A stretch of 12,612 bases of DNA, taken from assembly GCA_021826485.1 (NCBI GenBank), contig JAKAZX010000070.1, positions 1 to 12,612 on the forward strand. The letters are read 5' to 3'. This document shows positions 1-6,969 of this stretch, in pieces (positions within the stretch are counted from its first letter, which is position 1; each line of letters begins with the position of its first letter). The notes under the pieces were generated by a model, which worked only from the letters and a program-made list of their open reading frames with translations, made no database searches and was not told the origin of the DNA. This stretch comes from Pseudomonadota bacterium. Its GTDB lineage: Bacteria; Pseudomonadota; Alphaproteobacteria; Acetobacterales; Acetobacteraceae. The position numbers were made by a program, and so were the translations under genes.

Positions 1-3000
1 ACCCGCAGGGCAATTTCCTGGCCCGCGTGGTGTTCCCCGAGAAGGTCACGCAGTTCGACGTGACGGTCGATCTGGTCGCCGACATGGCGACGGTGAACCC
101 GTTCGACTTCTTCCTGGAACCGCAGGCGGAGGGCTGGCCCTTCGCCTATGATCCGGTGCTGGAACAGGAACTCGCCCCGTTCCGGCGGGCGGAGGAGGCC
201 GGGCCGCTGCTGGCCGCGCTGCTGGCGCAGGTGCCGCGCGGCGAACAGCGCACCGTCGAGATGCTGGTCGCGCTGAACCGCATGGTGCAGCAGCGCATTG
301 CCTATATCGTGCGGCTGGAGCCGGGCGTGTGGACGCCCGAGCAGACCCTGGCCGCAGGGCGCGGCAGTTGCCGCGACTCCGCCTGGCTGCTGGTGCAGGT
401 GCTGCGCCATCTGGGCTACGCGGCGCGCTTCGTGTCCGGCTACCTGATCCAGTTGGTGGCCGACGTGAAGCCGCTGGACGGGCCGGAAGGACCGAGCGCC
501 GATTTCACCGATCTGCACGCCTGGGCGGAGGTTTATCTGCCCGGCGCCGGCTGGATCGGGCTGGACGCGACGTCGGGCCTGCTGGCGGGCGAAGGGCATA
601 TCCCGCTCGCCGCCAGCCCCGCGCCGCAATCCGCGGCCCCGATCAGCGGGTTGGTCGAGCCGGCGGAAACCACCTTCGATTTCGCCATGTCGGTGCGCCG
701 GATCGCGGAGACGCCGCGCGTCACCAGGCCCTATGCCGAGGCGACGTGGCAGGACATCCTGGCCGCCGGGGCGCGGGTGGACCGGGCGCTGGCCGCCGGG
801 GACGTGCGCCTGACGATGGGCGGGGAGCCGACCTTCGTCGCCGCCGCCGATCAGGAGGCGCCGGAATGGAACGTCGCCGCGCTGGGTCCGACCAAGCGGC
901 GCTTTGCTGGGGCGCTGCTGCGCCGGCTGGCGCCGCTATGGGCGCCGGGGGCGGCGCTGATGCTGACCCAGGGCAAGCTCTATCCTGGGGAGCCGCTGCC
1001 GCGCTGGGCCTGTTCCGCCCATTGGCGGGCGGACGGGGAGGCGGTGTGGCGCGATCCCGGCCTGCTCGCCGATCCGGACCGTGATCGCGACACTGCCGGG
1101 CCGGACGACGCGGCGCGGTTCGCCGCGCTGCTGGCGGAACGGTTGCAGGTCGATCCGCGCCACGTCATGCCGGCGCATGAGGACGTGCATTACTACCTTT
1201 GGCGCGAACACCGGCTGCCGGCCAACGTGCTGGCCGAGGACAACCGGCTGCGCGACAAGCTGGAGCGGGCGCGGATGGCGCGCATCTTCGCCCAAGGCCT
1301 GGCCGCGCCGGTCGGCAGCGTGCTGCCGCTCCAGCGGGCCAACGGCCACTGGCACAGCGGCCGCTGGTTCCTGCGCGGGGACACGCTGTTCCTGATCCCC
1401 GGCGACAGCCCGATCGGCCTGCGCCTGCCGCTGGAAAGCCTGCCCTGGGCCGATCCCGACCGGATAGAGCCGGACTTCGATCCCGACCCGTTCGCCCCGC
1501 GCGCGCCGCTGCCGCGCCAGGCGATGCTTCACCGCGCCCCAACCGCGGCGCCCCCGCCCGCCGGTCCGGCAGTGGCGGAGCAGGCGCTGGCGCCGCGCGT
1601 CGGCGAGTCGGCGCCGGACGTGGTCCGCACCGCCCTGGCCGTGGAACCGCGCGGCGGGCTGCTGCACGTGTTCCTGCCGCCGCTGCATGACGCGGAAGCC
1701 TGGCTCGATCTGCTGGCCGCGGTGCAGGACACGGCGGCGGAGCTCGGCCGCAAGCTGGTGCTGGAAGGCTATCCGCCCCCGGACGACCCGCGCCTGCTGA
1801 ATTTCTCGGTGACCCCGGACCCCGGGGTGATCGAGGTCAACGTGCATCCCGTCGCAACCTGGGCGGACCAGGTCGCCCGCACCGGGGAGCTGTACGCGGC
1901 GGCGCGCGCGGTGGGACTCGCGGCCGAGAAGTTCATGCTGGACGGCCGCCATGTCGGCACCGGCGGCGGTAACCATGTTGTGATGGGCGCCGCGCGCGCG
2001 GCAGACAGCCCGTTCCTGCGCCGCCCGGACCTGCTGAAGAGCCTGCTGGGCTTCTGGCACAACCACCCCAGCCTGTCCTTCCTGTTCAGCGGCCTGTTCA
2101 TCGGCCCGACCAGCCAGCACCCGCGGGTGGACGAGGCCCGCGGCGACGCCGTCAACGAGCTGGAGATCGCGTTCAGCCAGATCACGCCGTTCAAGCCGGT
2201 GCCGCCCTGGCTGACCGACCGCATCCTGCGCAACGTGCTGGTGGACATGACCGGCAGCACGCATCGGACGGAGTTCTGCATCGACAAGATGTATGACCCC
2301 GCCGGCCCCGGCGGACGCCGCGGGCTGGTGGAGTTCCGGGCGTTCGAGATGCCGCCGCATGACCGCATGGCGGCGGCGCAGATGCTGCTGATGCGCGCCG
2401 CCGTCGCCGCGTTCTGGCAGACCCCGTACGAGCGCCGGCTGGTGCGCTGGGGCACCCGGCTGCACGACGAGTTCATGCTGCCCCACTATGTCGAGCAGGA
2501 TTTCCGCGACGCGCTGGAGGAGCTGGGGAGCCTCGGCTTCCCGCTGCAGCCGTCATGGTTCGCGCCGCACCTCACGTTCCGCTTCCCGGTGATCGGAGAG
2601 AGCGTGGTGCGCGACGTGGCGCTGGAGCTGCGCCATGCGCTGGAGCCCTGGCACGTGCTGGGGGAGGAAGCGACCGGCGGCGGCACCGCGCGCTACGTGG
2701 ACAGCTCCGCCGAGCGGGTGCAGGTGCAGGTCCGCGGCTTCGCGCGGGAGCGGTTCGTGCTGGCCTGCAACGGCGTCGCGGTGCCGCTGTCCGGCACCGA
2801 ACGGGCCGGGGAGTACGTGGCCGGCGTGCGGTTCAAGGCCTGGCAGCCGCCGAGCGCGCTGCACCCGACAATCCCGGCGCAGACGCCGCTGGTGTTCGAC
2901 CTGTACGATCGCTGGACGGGGCGGAGCCTGGGCGGCCTCAGCCACCATGTCGCGCATCCCGGCGGCCGGAACTACGACACCTTCCCGGTGAACGCGAACG

Positions 3001-3125
3001 AGGCGGAGGCGCGGCGCCGCGCCCGGTTCTTCCCGTTCGGCCACGCCCCCGGCCCGATGCCCGAGCCGGTCGTGTCGGTCACAAACGAGTACCCGCGCAC
3101 GCTTGATCTGCGCCGCCAGGGCTGA
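1..3125 (+). CDS. Transglutaminase-like / putative amidoligase (DUF2126) protein, 5'-truncated by the window edge
   Basis: The reading frame is open from base 3 and the first in-window residues already match the middle of a bacterial transglutaminase N-terminal domain, so the true start lies upstream. The GTG at 27 is internal. About 1040 residues are visible, and full family members are roughly 1100. Numbering from the GTG at 27, the transglutaminase core has Cys115 (GRGSCRDS), His164 (DLHAWAEVY) and Asp180, an intact catalytic triad. The DUF2126 part begins near residue 261 (TMGGEPTF). It carries EVNVHP (about 602), GTGGGNHVV (about 645), HRTEFCIDK (about 746) and a VEFRAFEMPPH stretch (about 767). 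DUF2126 has been proposed to be a glutamine-synthetase-fold amidoligase. Relatives usually sit with alpha-E and circularly permuted ATP-grasp genes, which would be upstream and out of view. A Pro/Ala-rich linker lies near residues 505-525. No signal peptide can be judged. The substrate is unknown; a role in peptide synthesis or cross-linking is inference. Confidence 0.93.
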   Translation, partial: PQGNFLARVVFPEKVTQFDVTVDLVADMATVNPFDFFLEPQAEGWPFAYDPVLEQELAPFRRAEEAGPLLAALLAQVPRGEQRTVEMLVALNRMVQQRIAYIVRLEPGVWTPEQTLAAGRGSCRDSAWLLVQVLRHLGYAARFVSGYLIQLVADVKPLDGPEGPSADFTDLHAWAEVYLPGAGWIGLDATSGLLAGEGHIPLAASPAPQSAAPISGLVEPAETTFDFAMSVRRIAETPRVTRPYAEATWQDILAAGARVDRALAAGDVRLTMGGEPTFVAAADQEAPEWNVAALGPTKRRFAGALLRRLAPLWAPGAALMLTQGKLYPGEPLPRWACSAHWRADGEAVWRDPGLLADPDRDRDTAGPDDAARFAALLAERLQVDPRHVMPAHEDVHYYLWREHRLPANVLAEDNRLRDKLERARMARIFAQGLAAPVGSVLPLQRANGHWHSGRWFLRGDTLFLIPGDSPIGLRLPLESLPWADPDRIEPDFDPDPFAPRAPLPRQAMLHRAPTAAPPPAGPAVAEQALAPRVGESAPDVVRTALAVEPRGGLLHVFLPPLHDAEAWLDLLAAVQDTAAELGRKLVLEGYPPPDDPRLLNFSVTPDPGVIEVNVHPVATWADQVARTGELYAAARAVGLAAEKFMLDGRHVGTGGGNHVVMGAARAADSPFLRRPDLLKSLLGFWHNHPSLSFLFSGLFIGPTSQHPRVDEARGDAVNELEIAFSQITPFKPVPPWLTDRILRNVLVDMTGSTHRTEFCIDKMYDPAGPGGRRGLVEFRAFEMPPHDRMAAAQMLLMRAAVAAFWQTPYERRLVRWGTRLHDEFMLPHYVEQDFRDALEELGSLGFPLQPSWFAPHLTFRFPVIGESVVRDVALELRHALEPWHVLGEEATGGGTARYVDSSAERVQVQVRGFARERFVLACNGVAVPLSGTERAGEYVAGVRFKAWQPPSALHPTIPAQTPLVFDLYDRWTGRSLGGLSHHVAHPGGRNYDTFPVNANEAEARRRARFFPFGHAPGPMPEPVVSVTNEYPRTLDLRRQG

Positions 3126-3162
3126 ATTTCCCGCATTGGGAGATTGACTCGCTGGCCGAGTT

Positions 3163-3192
3163 GTCCGGCCGGCGGACGCCGCGCATGCGCGG
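3163..3192 (+). terminator. Possible weak terminator: two short GC hairpins after the DUF2126 gene
   Basis: Two adjacent short stems lie 38 to 67 bases after the stop codon. GTCCG (3163-3167) pairs with CGGAC (3173-3177), and CCGCGCATGCGCGG (3179-3192) is a perfect 14-bp palindrome. No T-run follows, so intrinsic termination is doubtful. The palindrome could equally be a protein-binding site. Confidence 0.25.
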
Positions 3193-3223
3193 GCATCTGC
3201 ACATCGACAGCCAAACCGTTGAC

Positions 3224-3244
3224 TTATCGAGATTTTATCGCGAT
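3224..3244 (+). repeat. Phased direct repeat TTATCGnGAT x2, possible operator
   Basis: TTATCGAGAT (3224-3233) and TTATCGCGAT (3235-3244) match at 9 of 10 positions and are offset by 11 bases, about one helical turn. They lie in the AT-richer non-coding stretch about 170-190 bases upstream of the FeeM/LuxI-like gene, where a regulator could bind tandem sites on one DNA face. No regulator is identified; the function is inference. Confidence 0.4.
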
Positions 3245-3322
3245 CGTGAACGCGTGTTCTCGTCAAATCTGTGGCTATTTCCGCACGCCGGTGGCGAGGC
3301 ACAGCGTGGTGTTAACAGGACC

Positions 3323-3351
3323 TTGACACGGCGATGCAATTACAAACTAAA
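3323..3351 (+). promoter_or_regulatory. Candidate sigma-70 promoter with perfect TTGACA -35 box
   Basis: A perfect TTGACA is at 3323-3328. At the usual 17-base spacing the -10 would be ACTAAA (3346-3351), only 3 of 6 to consensus, so this promoter is unbalanced. The surrounding 3301-3360 is only 26/60 G+C against roughly 70% in neighbouring genes, which suits a promoter region. It would give a leader of about 50 bases for the gene at 3411. Confidence 0.35.
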
Positions 3352-3353
3352 TC

Positions 3354-3383
3354 TTCTCAAGGTCTCGATACGACCGATATTAT
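3354..3383 (+). promoter_or_regulatory. Alternative candidate promoter, TTCTCA / TATTAT
   Basis: TATTAT at 3378-3383 matches 5 of 6 of the -10 consensus. TTCTCA at 3354-3359 matches 4 of 6 of the -35 with an 18-base spacer. The start of transcription would be near 3390, just ahead of the Shine-Dalgarno GAAAGGA (3396-3402) of the gene at 3411. It competes with the TTGACA candidate just upstream; sequence alone cannot choose. Confidence 0.35.
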
Positions 3384-3410
3384 TGGTTCACCCTCGAAAG
3401 GACCGCCAGC

Positions 3411-4277
3411 ATGGACGGATCTATTTATGGTGGCGTGCTCGACTCCGTCGAAACTATGACGGAATATGAAGACACGCTCGAGCTTCCTGTAACAGCCAGG
3501 TTGGCAATGGGTCCCGAGGTAATACGGCAGGCGTGGCGGCTTCGGTACGATGCGTACGCTTTGCACAATTACATCAGCCAGGACAGCAGCAACGTATATT
3601 CGGACAAGTACGACTTCCACGACGGGTCGAAGACAGTCGTCGTGTATCGGGGCCGTACCCCGGTTTCGACAGTGCGTACGTGTTTTTATTCAGTGGGATG
3701 TCGCGAAGATTACCGCGATCCAATCCCTGTCATGGAGACCTTCCCGGACGAAGTGGAATCCATTGTCAGCGACATCACCGCCCGCAAAGGAAGTGCTCGG
3801 GTGGCCGAGGTCGGACGGCTGGCCCGCCATCCGGACTTCGGGTCGGATGAGGAATCGATCTTCGCCCTGTTCCGCATGGTCGGCTATCTGCTGATGCACC
3901 AGCGGGCGGACGCGGTGATCTCGACCGTGCGCAAGCACCACATCGGCTTCTACCGCCGCATGGGCTTCCGGCTGGTCGCCGGCGCGCGCACCGCCAAGAG
4001 CCTGAAGCTCGAGCATGCGCTCATGGCGAGCATTCCGAACGAGACGCAACAACTATCCGATGTTTTGCCGGTGATGCGCCTGCTGTCGGAGCAGGACTCG
4101 AATTTCCCCAACTTCGTCTCGGGCCGGGAGATTCCGGTCTTCGAACCCAAGCAAGTGGACCTCGACCAGGGCGGCATCTTCGCCCGCCGGTTTGCCGGCG
4201 TGCACAAGCCGCGCATGGCGCCCCCGGCGGTCGTCCAGGCGCCGCGGCACGAGCCTGCCATGTCGCTCGCCGCGTAA
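3411..4277 (+). CDS. FeeM/LuxI-like GNAT-fold acyltransferase (putative N-acyl amino acid or acyl-signal synthase)
   Basis: This 288-residue protein probably transfers an acyl chain from acyl-ACP or acyl-CoA to an amine such as an amino acid or homoserine lactone, making a signal or lipid in the cytoplasm. It shows the residue pattern shared by LuxI and FeeM families: Arg45 in LRYDAY, the DKYD acidic pair (Asp65, Asp68), Arg89 in STVRT, and Glu133/Arg136 in AEVGRLARH. A FeeM-like FYRRMGF motif follows at 180-186. Residues 267-288 look like a disordered Pro/Ala tail. At 288 residues it is longer than typical LuxI (about 200). The ATG at 3411 is chosen for the GAAAGGA Shine-Dalgarno eight bases upstream; ATG 3456 is the alternative. 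No luxR-type gene is in the window. The 5' half is AT-rich (28-30 of 60 G+C in sampled lines) while the 3' half is about 68%. Family membership is fairly sure; the product is not. Confidence 0.75.
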   Translation: MDGSIYGGVLDSVETMTEYEDTLELPVTARLAMGPEVIRQAWRLRYDAYALHNYISQDSSNVYSDKYDFHDGSKTVVVYRGRTPVSTVRTCFYSVGCREDYRDPIPVMETFPDEVESIVSDITARKGSARVAEVGRLARHPDFGSDEESIFALFRMVGYLLMHQRADAVISTVRKHHIGFYRRMGFRLVAGARTAKSLKLEHALMASIPNETQQLSDVLPVMRLLSEQDSNFPNFVSGREIPVFEPKQVDLDQGGIFARRFAGVHKPRMAPPAVVQAPRHEPAMSLAA

Positions 4278-4332
4278 GCGGGCGGGCAGGGTCGAAACCT
4301 TGAGCCGAGGCTTCGGGGCAGGCTGATTTTCG

Positions 4333-4359
4333 GCGCAACCGGCGACCCGCCGGTTGCGC
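4333..4359 (+). terminator. Strong 12-bp hairpin, probable terminator
   Basis: GCGCAACCGGCG (4333-4344) and CGCCGGTTGCGC (4348-4359) are perfect inverted repeats around a 3-base loop, beginning 56 bases after the stop of the acyltransferase gene. The downstream bases are TCCCC rather than a T-run, so it is not a classical intrinsic terminator. Its stability and position still suggest termination, transcript protection or attenuation ahead of the gene at 4458. Confidence 0.6.
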
Positions 4360-4457
4360 TCCCCGCCATTCTGCGACAGCAGTGACATCGGCCGCGCGGC
4401 GCCGCCCGCCGCGGGGCAGCGCTATTTCGTTTTGATCTCGCCGGTCGCCGGTATATC

Positions 4458-6956
4458 ATGCCGCCGTTCAGGGCGCGGTTCGGGTCAATCGTGAGTCTCG
4501 CAAAAACAATTTTCGGCCGCGGCGTCCTGCGGGGCCTTGGCCAGCGGGCCGTCCTTGAGACGCTGCCTCCAGAATTCGCGCAGCGAATCCGGATTGCTCA
4601 GTTTAACAGTTGGGTACGAATTACTTTCGTATCCGTTCCCGCCGGAATCATCGTCGCCTCGATGCTGTTCGCGACGGTGTGGGAGCAGCGTCAGAACCCC
4701 TGGCTGTGGCTGAGCTATGGCGCGATCGTCGGCTGCCTGCTGACCATGCTGCTGGTGTGCTGGATCTGGCGCCGGCAGGGCAACGTGCCGTTCGACGTAT
4801 CCCGTCGCATGCGGCAGTTCATAACCATCCGCGTGATTCTCAGCAGTGCCTGGGCAACCGGGCTGGTCACGCTGACCTCGGTCGCCGACCCGGCGGAGCA
4901 GATATTGGTGTTCGGCGCCTCCATCGGCATCATCTCGACGACCGTGTTCGGCGGCCCCGCGCCGTTCGCGGTGACCGGCTGGGGGCCGGTGACGATCGGC
5001 GCATTCGCCGCGCTGTTCGTCACCCATGATCCGTTCAGCGTCGCCCGCCTGATCTGCCTGATCGCCTACAGCGCGCTGACCTTCTTCGCCATCCTGGCGT
5101 TCGACCGGCAGACCCGCGAACGCAGCGCCAACATCATGCGCACCGAGCAGCACGCCGAGACCATCAGCATCCTGCTGCGGGATTTCGAGGAAAGCTCCTC
5201 CGACTGGCTGTGGGAGACCGATGCGTCGCTGACGCTGCGCCACGTCTCCGCCCGGTTCGCCGAAGTGGCGCGGCGCGAACCGCGGGAGATGGAAGTCAAC
5301 CTGATCCGGCTGATCGCCGGCGCCGCCGCCGGGGCCGCGCCCACCCCGCTCGACCGCGCCGTCGCCACGCTGCGCCAGCGGGCCGAGGCGCGCACCTCGT
5401 TCCGCGAACTCGTCGTGCCGGTGCGCATCGGCGCGGAACGCCGCTGGTGGGCGCTGACCGGCAAGCCACTGTTCGGTTCCGAGGGCGATTTCATCGGCTA
5501 TCGCGGCGTCGGCTCCGACGTGACCGCCGTGCATCGGTCGCGCGAGCGGATCGCCTATCTGGCGCGGCACGACACGCTGACCGACCTTGCCAACCGCTCC
5601 GGCTTCAACGAGGCGATCGCCGCCGCGGTGGCCGAGAGCGCGCGCCAGCGCACCGCGCTGCTCTGCCTCGATCTCGACGAGTTCAAGGCGATCAACGACA
5701 GCTACGGCCATGACGTGGGCGATTCGGTGCTGCGCGGGGTGGCGCAGCGCATCCGCGGCGTGCTGCGCGAACACGATCTCGCCGCGCGCCTCGGCGGGGA
5801 CGAATTCGCCATCCTGGTCGCGTTGCGGACCAAGGACGAGGCGAGCGCGGTGGCGGCGCGCATCCTCGACTGCCTCGGCCCGCCCTTCGCCTGCGGCGAC
5901 CTGCTGATCAAGATCGGCGTCAGCATCGGCATCGCCATCGCTCCAGACGATGGCGACGACGCCGACGTGCTATACCGCAACGCCGATCTGGCGCTGTACC
6001 GGGCGAAGTCTGCCGGGCGCGGCACCTGGCGGGTGTTCGATGCGAACATGGATCGCCACCTGCAGGAGCGTCGCCTGTTGCAGCGCGACCTGCGGGAGGC
6101 GCTGCCCAACGGCGAATTGTTCGTCGCCTACCAGCCGATCGTCGATCTGCGTTCCCGCGAACTGATCGGGCTGGAGGCGCTGGTGCGCTGGCGCCACCCG
6201 GAACGCGGCATCGTCCCGCCCGCCGAATTCGTGCCGATCGCCGAGCAGAGCGGGCTGATCGGGTCGATCGGCACCTTCGTCCTGTCCGAATCCGCGGAGC
6301 TGGCGCGGCAGCTTCCGTCGCGGCTGCGCATCGCGGTCAACCTATCGCCGCTGCAGTTGCGCGACGAGATGCTGCTGACGCGCGTGCGCGACGTGCTCGA
6401 CCGCTTCGCCCTGTCGCCGGAAAGGATCGAGTTCGAGATCACCGAATCGGTGATGCTGGAGACCTCCGGCCGGTCGCTGGAAACGCTGCGCGGCCTGCGC
6501 GTGCGCGGCCACTGCATCGCCATCGACGATTTCGGCACCGGCTATTCCTCGCTCGCCGCGCTGCGCGGTTTCCCGTTCGACCGGCTGAAGATCGACCGCA
6601 GCTTCATCGCCGATCTCGCCAGCGACGGCGGCGACGGCCCGATCGTCAAGGCGGTGATCGGCCTGGGCCGGGCGCTCGGCATTTCGGTGACGGCGGAGGG
6701 TGTGGAGTCCGAGCGGCAGGCCCGCGTGCTCAGCGAATTCCGCTGCTCCAGCGGGCAGGGGTATTATTTTTCCCGCCCGCTCAGCCCGGCGCAGGTGCTC
6801 GCGCTGGTCGCCGGCCCCGCGGAGGGGGGTGCGTCCGCCATCACGCTGCCCACCGCGCAACCGATCCGGGTGGAGGACGTGCAGCCGCGGGAGGCTGCGC
6901 TGGACCGAAGGCGGGTGGAGCGGCTGCCGCGGGCGCGGGTGGCCGGCAGCTCCTAA
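4458..6956 (+). CDS. Membrane PAS-GGDEF-EAL bifunctional c-di-GMP enzyme
   Basis: This 832-residue inner-membrane protein is predicted to make and/or break cyclic di-GMP. About six hydrophobic segments fall at residues 54-74, 83-103, 124-142, 148-165, 171-189 and 196-214, and form an unassigned sensor region. A PAS-like domain follows at about 237-358, ending in YRGVGSDVTA. The GGDEF domain (about 370-530) has intact GGDEF at 446-450 and an inhibitory-site RxxD (437-440) five residues before it. The EAL domain (about 537-785) keeps Glu573 of EAL, Asn628, Glu663, Asp690-Asp691 with the intact DDFGTG loop, Lys711, Glu747/Glu750 and Gln767. Both activities therefore look possible, with product feedback on the cyclase. 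The C-terminal 45 residues are poorly conserved in appearance. Neither the ATG at 4458 nor the in-frame GTG at 4491 has a good Shine-Dalgarno, so the start is uncertain. It may respond to membrane, redox or small-molecule cues; the signal is unknown. Confidence 0.93.
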   Translation: MPPFRARFGSIVSLAKTIFGRGVLRGLGQRAVLETLPPEFAQRIRIAQFNSWVRITFVSVPAGIIVASMLFATVWEQRQNPWLWLSYGAIVGCLLTMLLVCWIWRRQGNVPFDVSRRMRQFITIRVILSSAWATGLVTLTSVADPAEQILVFGASIGIISTTVFGGPAPFAVTGWGPVTIGAFAALFVTHDPFSVARLICLIAYSALTFFAILAFDRQTRERSANIMRTEQHAETISILLRDFEESSSDWLWETDASLTLRHVSARFAEVARREPREMEVNLIRLIAGAAAGAAPTPLDRAVATLRQRAEARTSFRELVVPVRIGAERRWWALTGKPLFGSEGDFIGYRGVGSDVTAVHRSRERIAYLARHDTLTDLANRSGFNEAIAAAVAESARQRTALLCLDLDEFKAINDSYGHDVGDSVLRGVAQRIRGVLREHDLAARLGGDEFAILVALRTKDEASAVAARILDCLGPPFACGDLLIKIGVSIGIAIAPDDGDDADVLYRNADLALYRAKSAGRGTWRVFDANMDRHLQERRLLQRDLREALPNGELFVAYQPIVDLRSRELIGLEALVRWRHPERGIVPPAEFVPIAEQSGLIGSIGTFVLSESAELARQLPSRLRIAVNLSPLQLRDEMLLTRVRDVLDRFALSPERIEFEITESVMLETSGRSLETLRGLRVRGHCIAIDDFGTGYSSLAALRGFPFDRLKIDRSFIADLASDGGDGPIVKAVIGLGRALGISVTAEGVESERQARVLSEFRCSSGQGYYFSRPLSPAQVLALVAGPAEGGASAITLPTAQPIRVEDVQPREAALDRRRVERLPRARVAGSS

Positions 6957-6969
6957 CGCTCAGCCGGCC
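6941..6969. terminator. Inverted repeat spanning the convergent junction, possible bidirectional terminator
   Basis: GGCCGGC (6941-6947) and GCCGGCC (6963-6969) are perfect inverted repeats. The inner AGC (6948-6950) and GCT (6958-6960) extend the stem with a 2-base bulge and leave a 7-base loop. The stop codons of the GGDEF-EAL gene (6954-6956) and of the permease (6962-6960) both fall inside this structure. The genes are only 3 bases apart, so any terminator must overlap coding sequence. There is no T-run on either side. Confidence 0.4.

Noticed and set aside
936..2486. Long open frame on the minus strand opposite the DUF2126 gene, 516 codons
   Set aside because: It is fully antisense to a well-supported gene. 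The translation is low-complexity (His/Arg/Gln/Ala) and resembles no family. It is a GC-bias shadow.
3144..3469. Small open frames in the non-coding stretch (3144-3326 and 3161-3469)
   Set aside because: No ribosome site fits, there is no recognisable sequence, and the second overlaps the acyltransferase start in another frame.
3486..3500. CCTGTAACAGCCAGG, a lux-box-like dyad
   Set aside because: The arms are too close for a 20-base lux box and it lies inside the coding sequence of the acyltransferase.
4452..4457. TATATC as a -10 box for the GGDEF-EAL gene
   Set aside because: It abuts the ATG at 4458, so transcription would begin inside the gene. No -35 lies at proper spacing, and the later GTG at 4491 has no ribosome site either.
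4485..5774. Minus-strand open frame opposite the GGDEF-EAL gene
   Set aside because: Shadow of a gene with recognisable domains; its composition is typical of reverse-strand reading of GC-rich codons.
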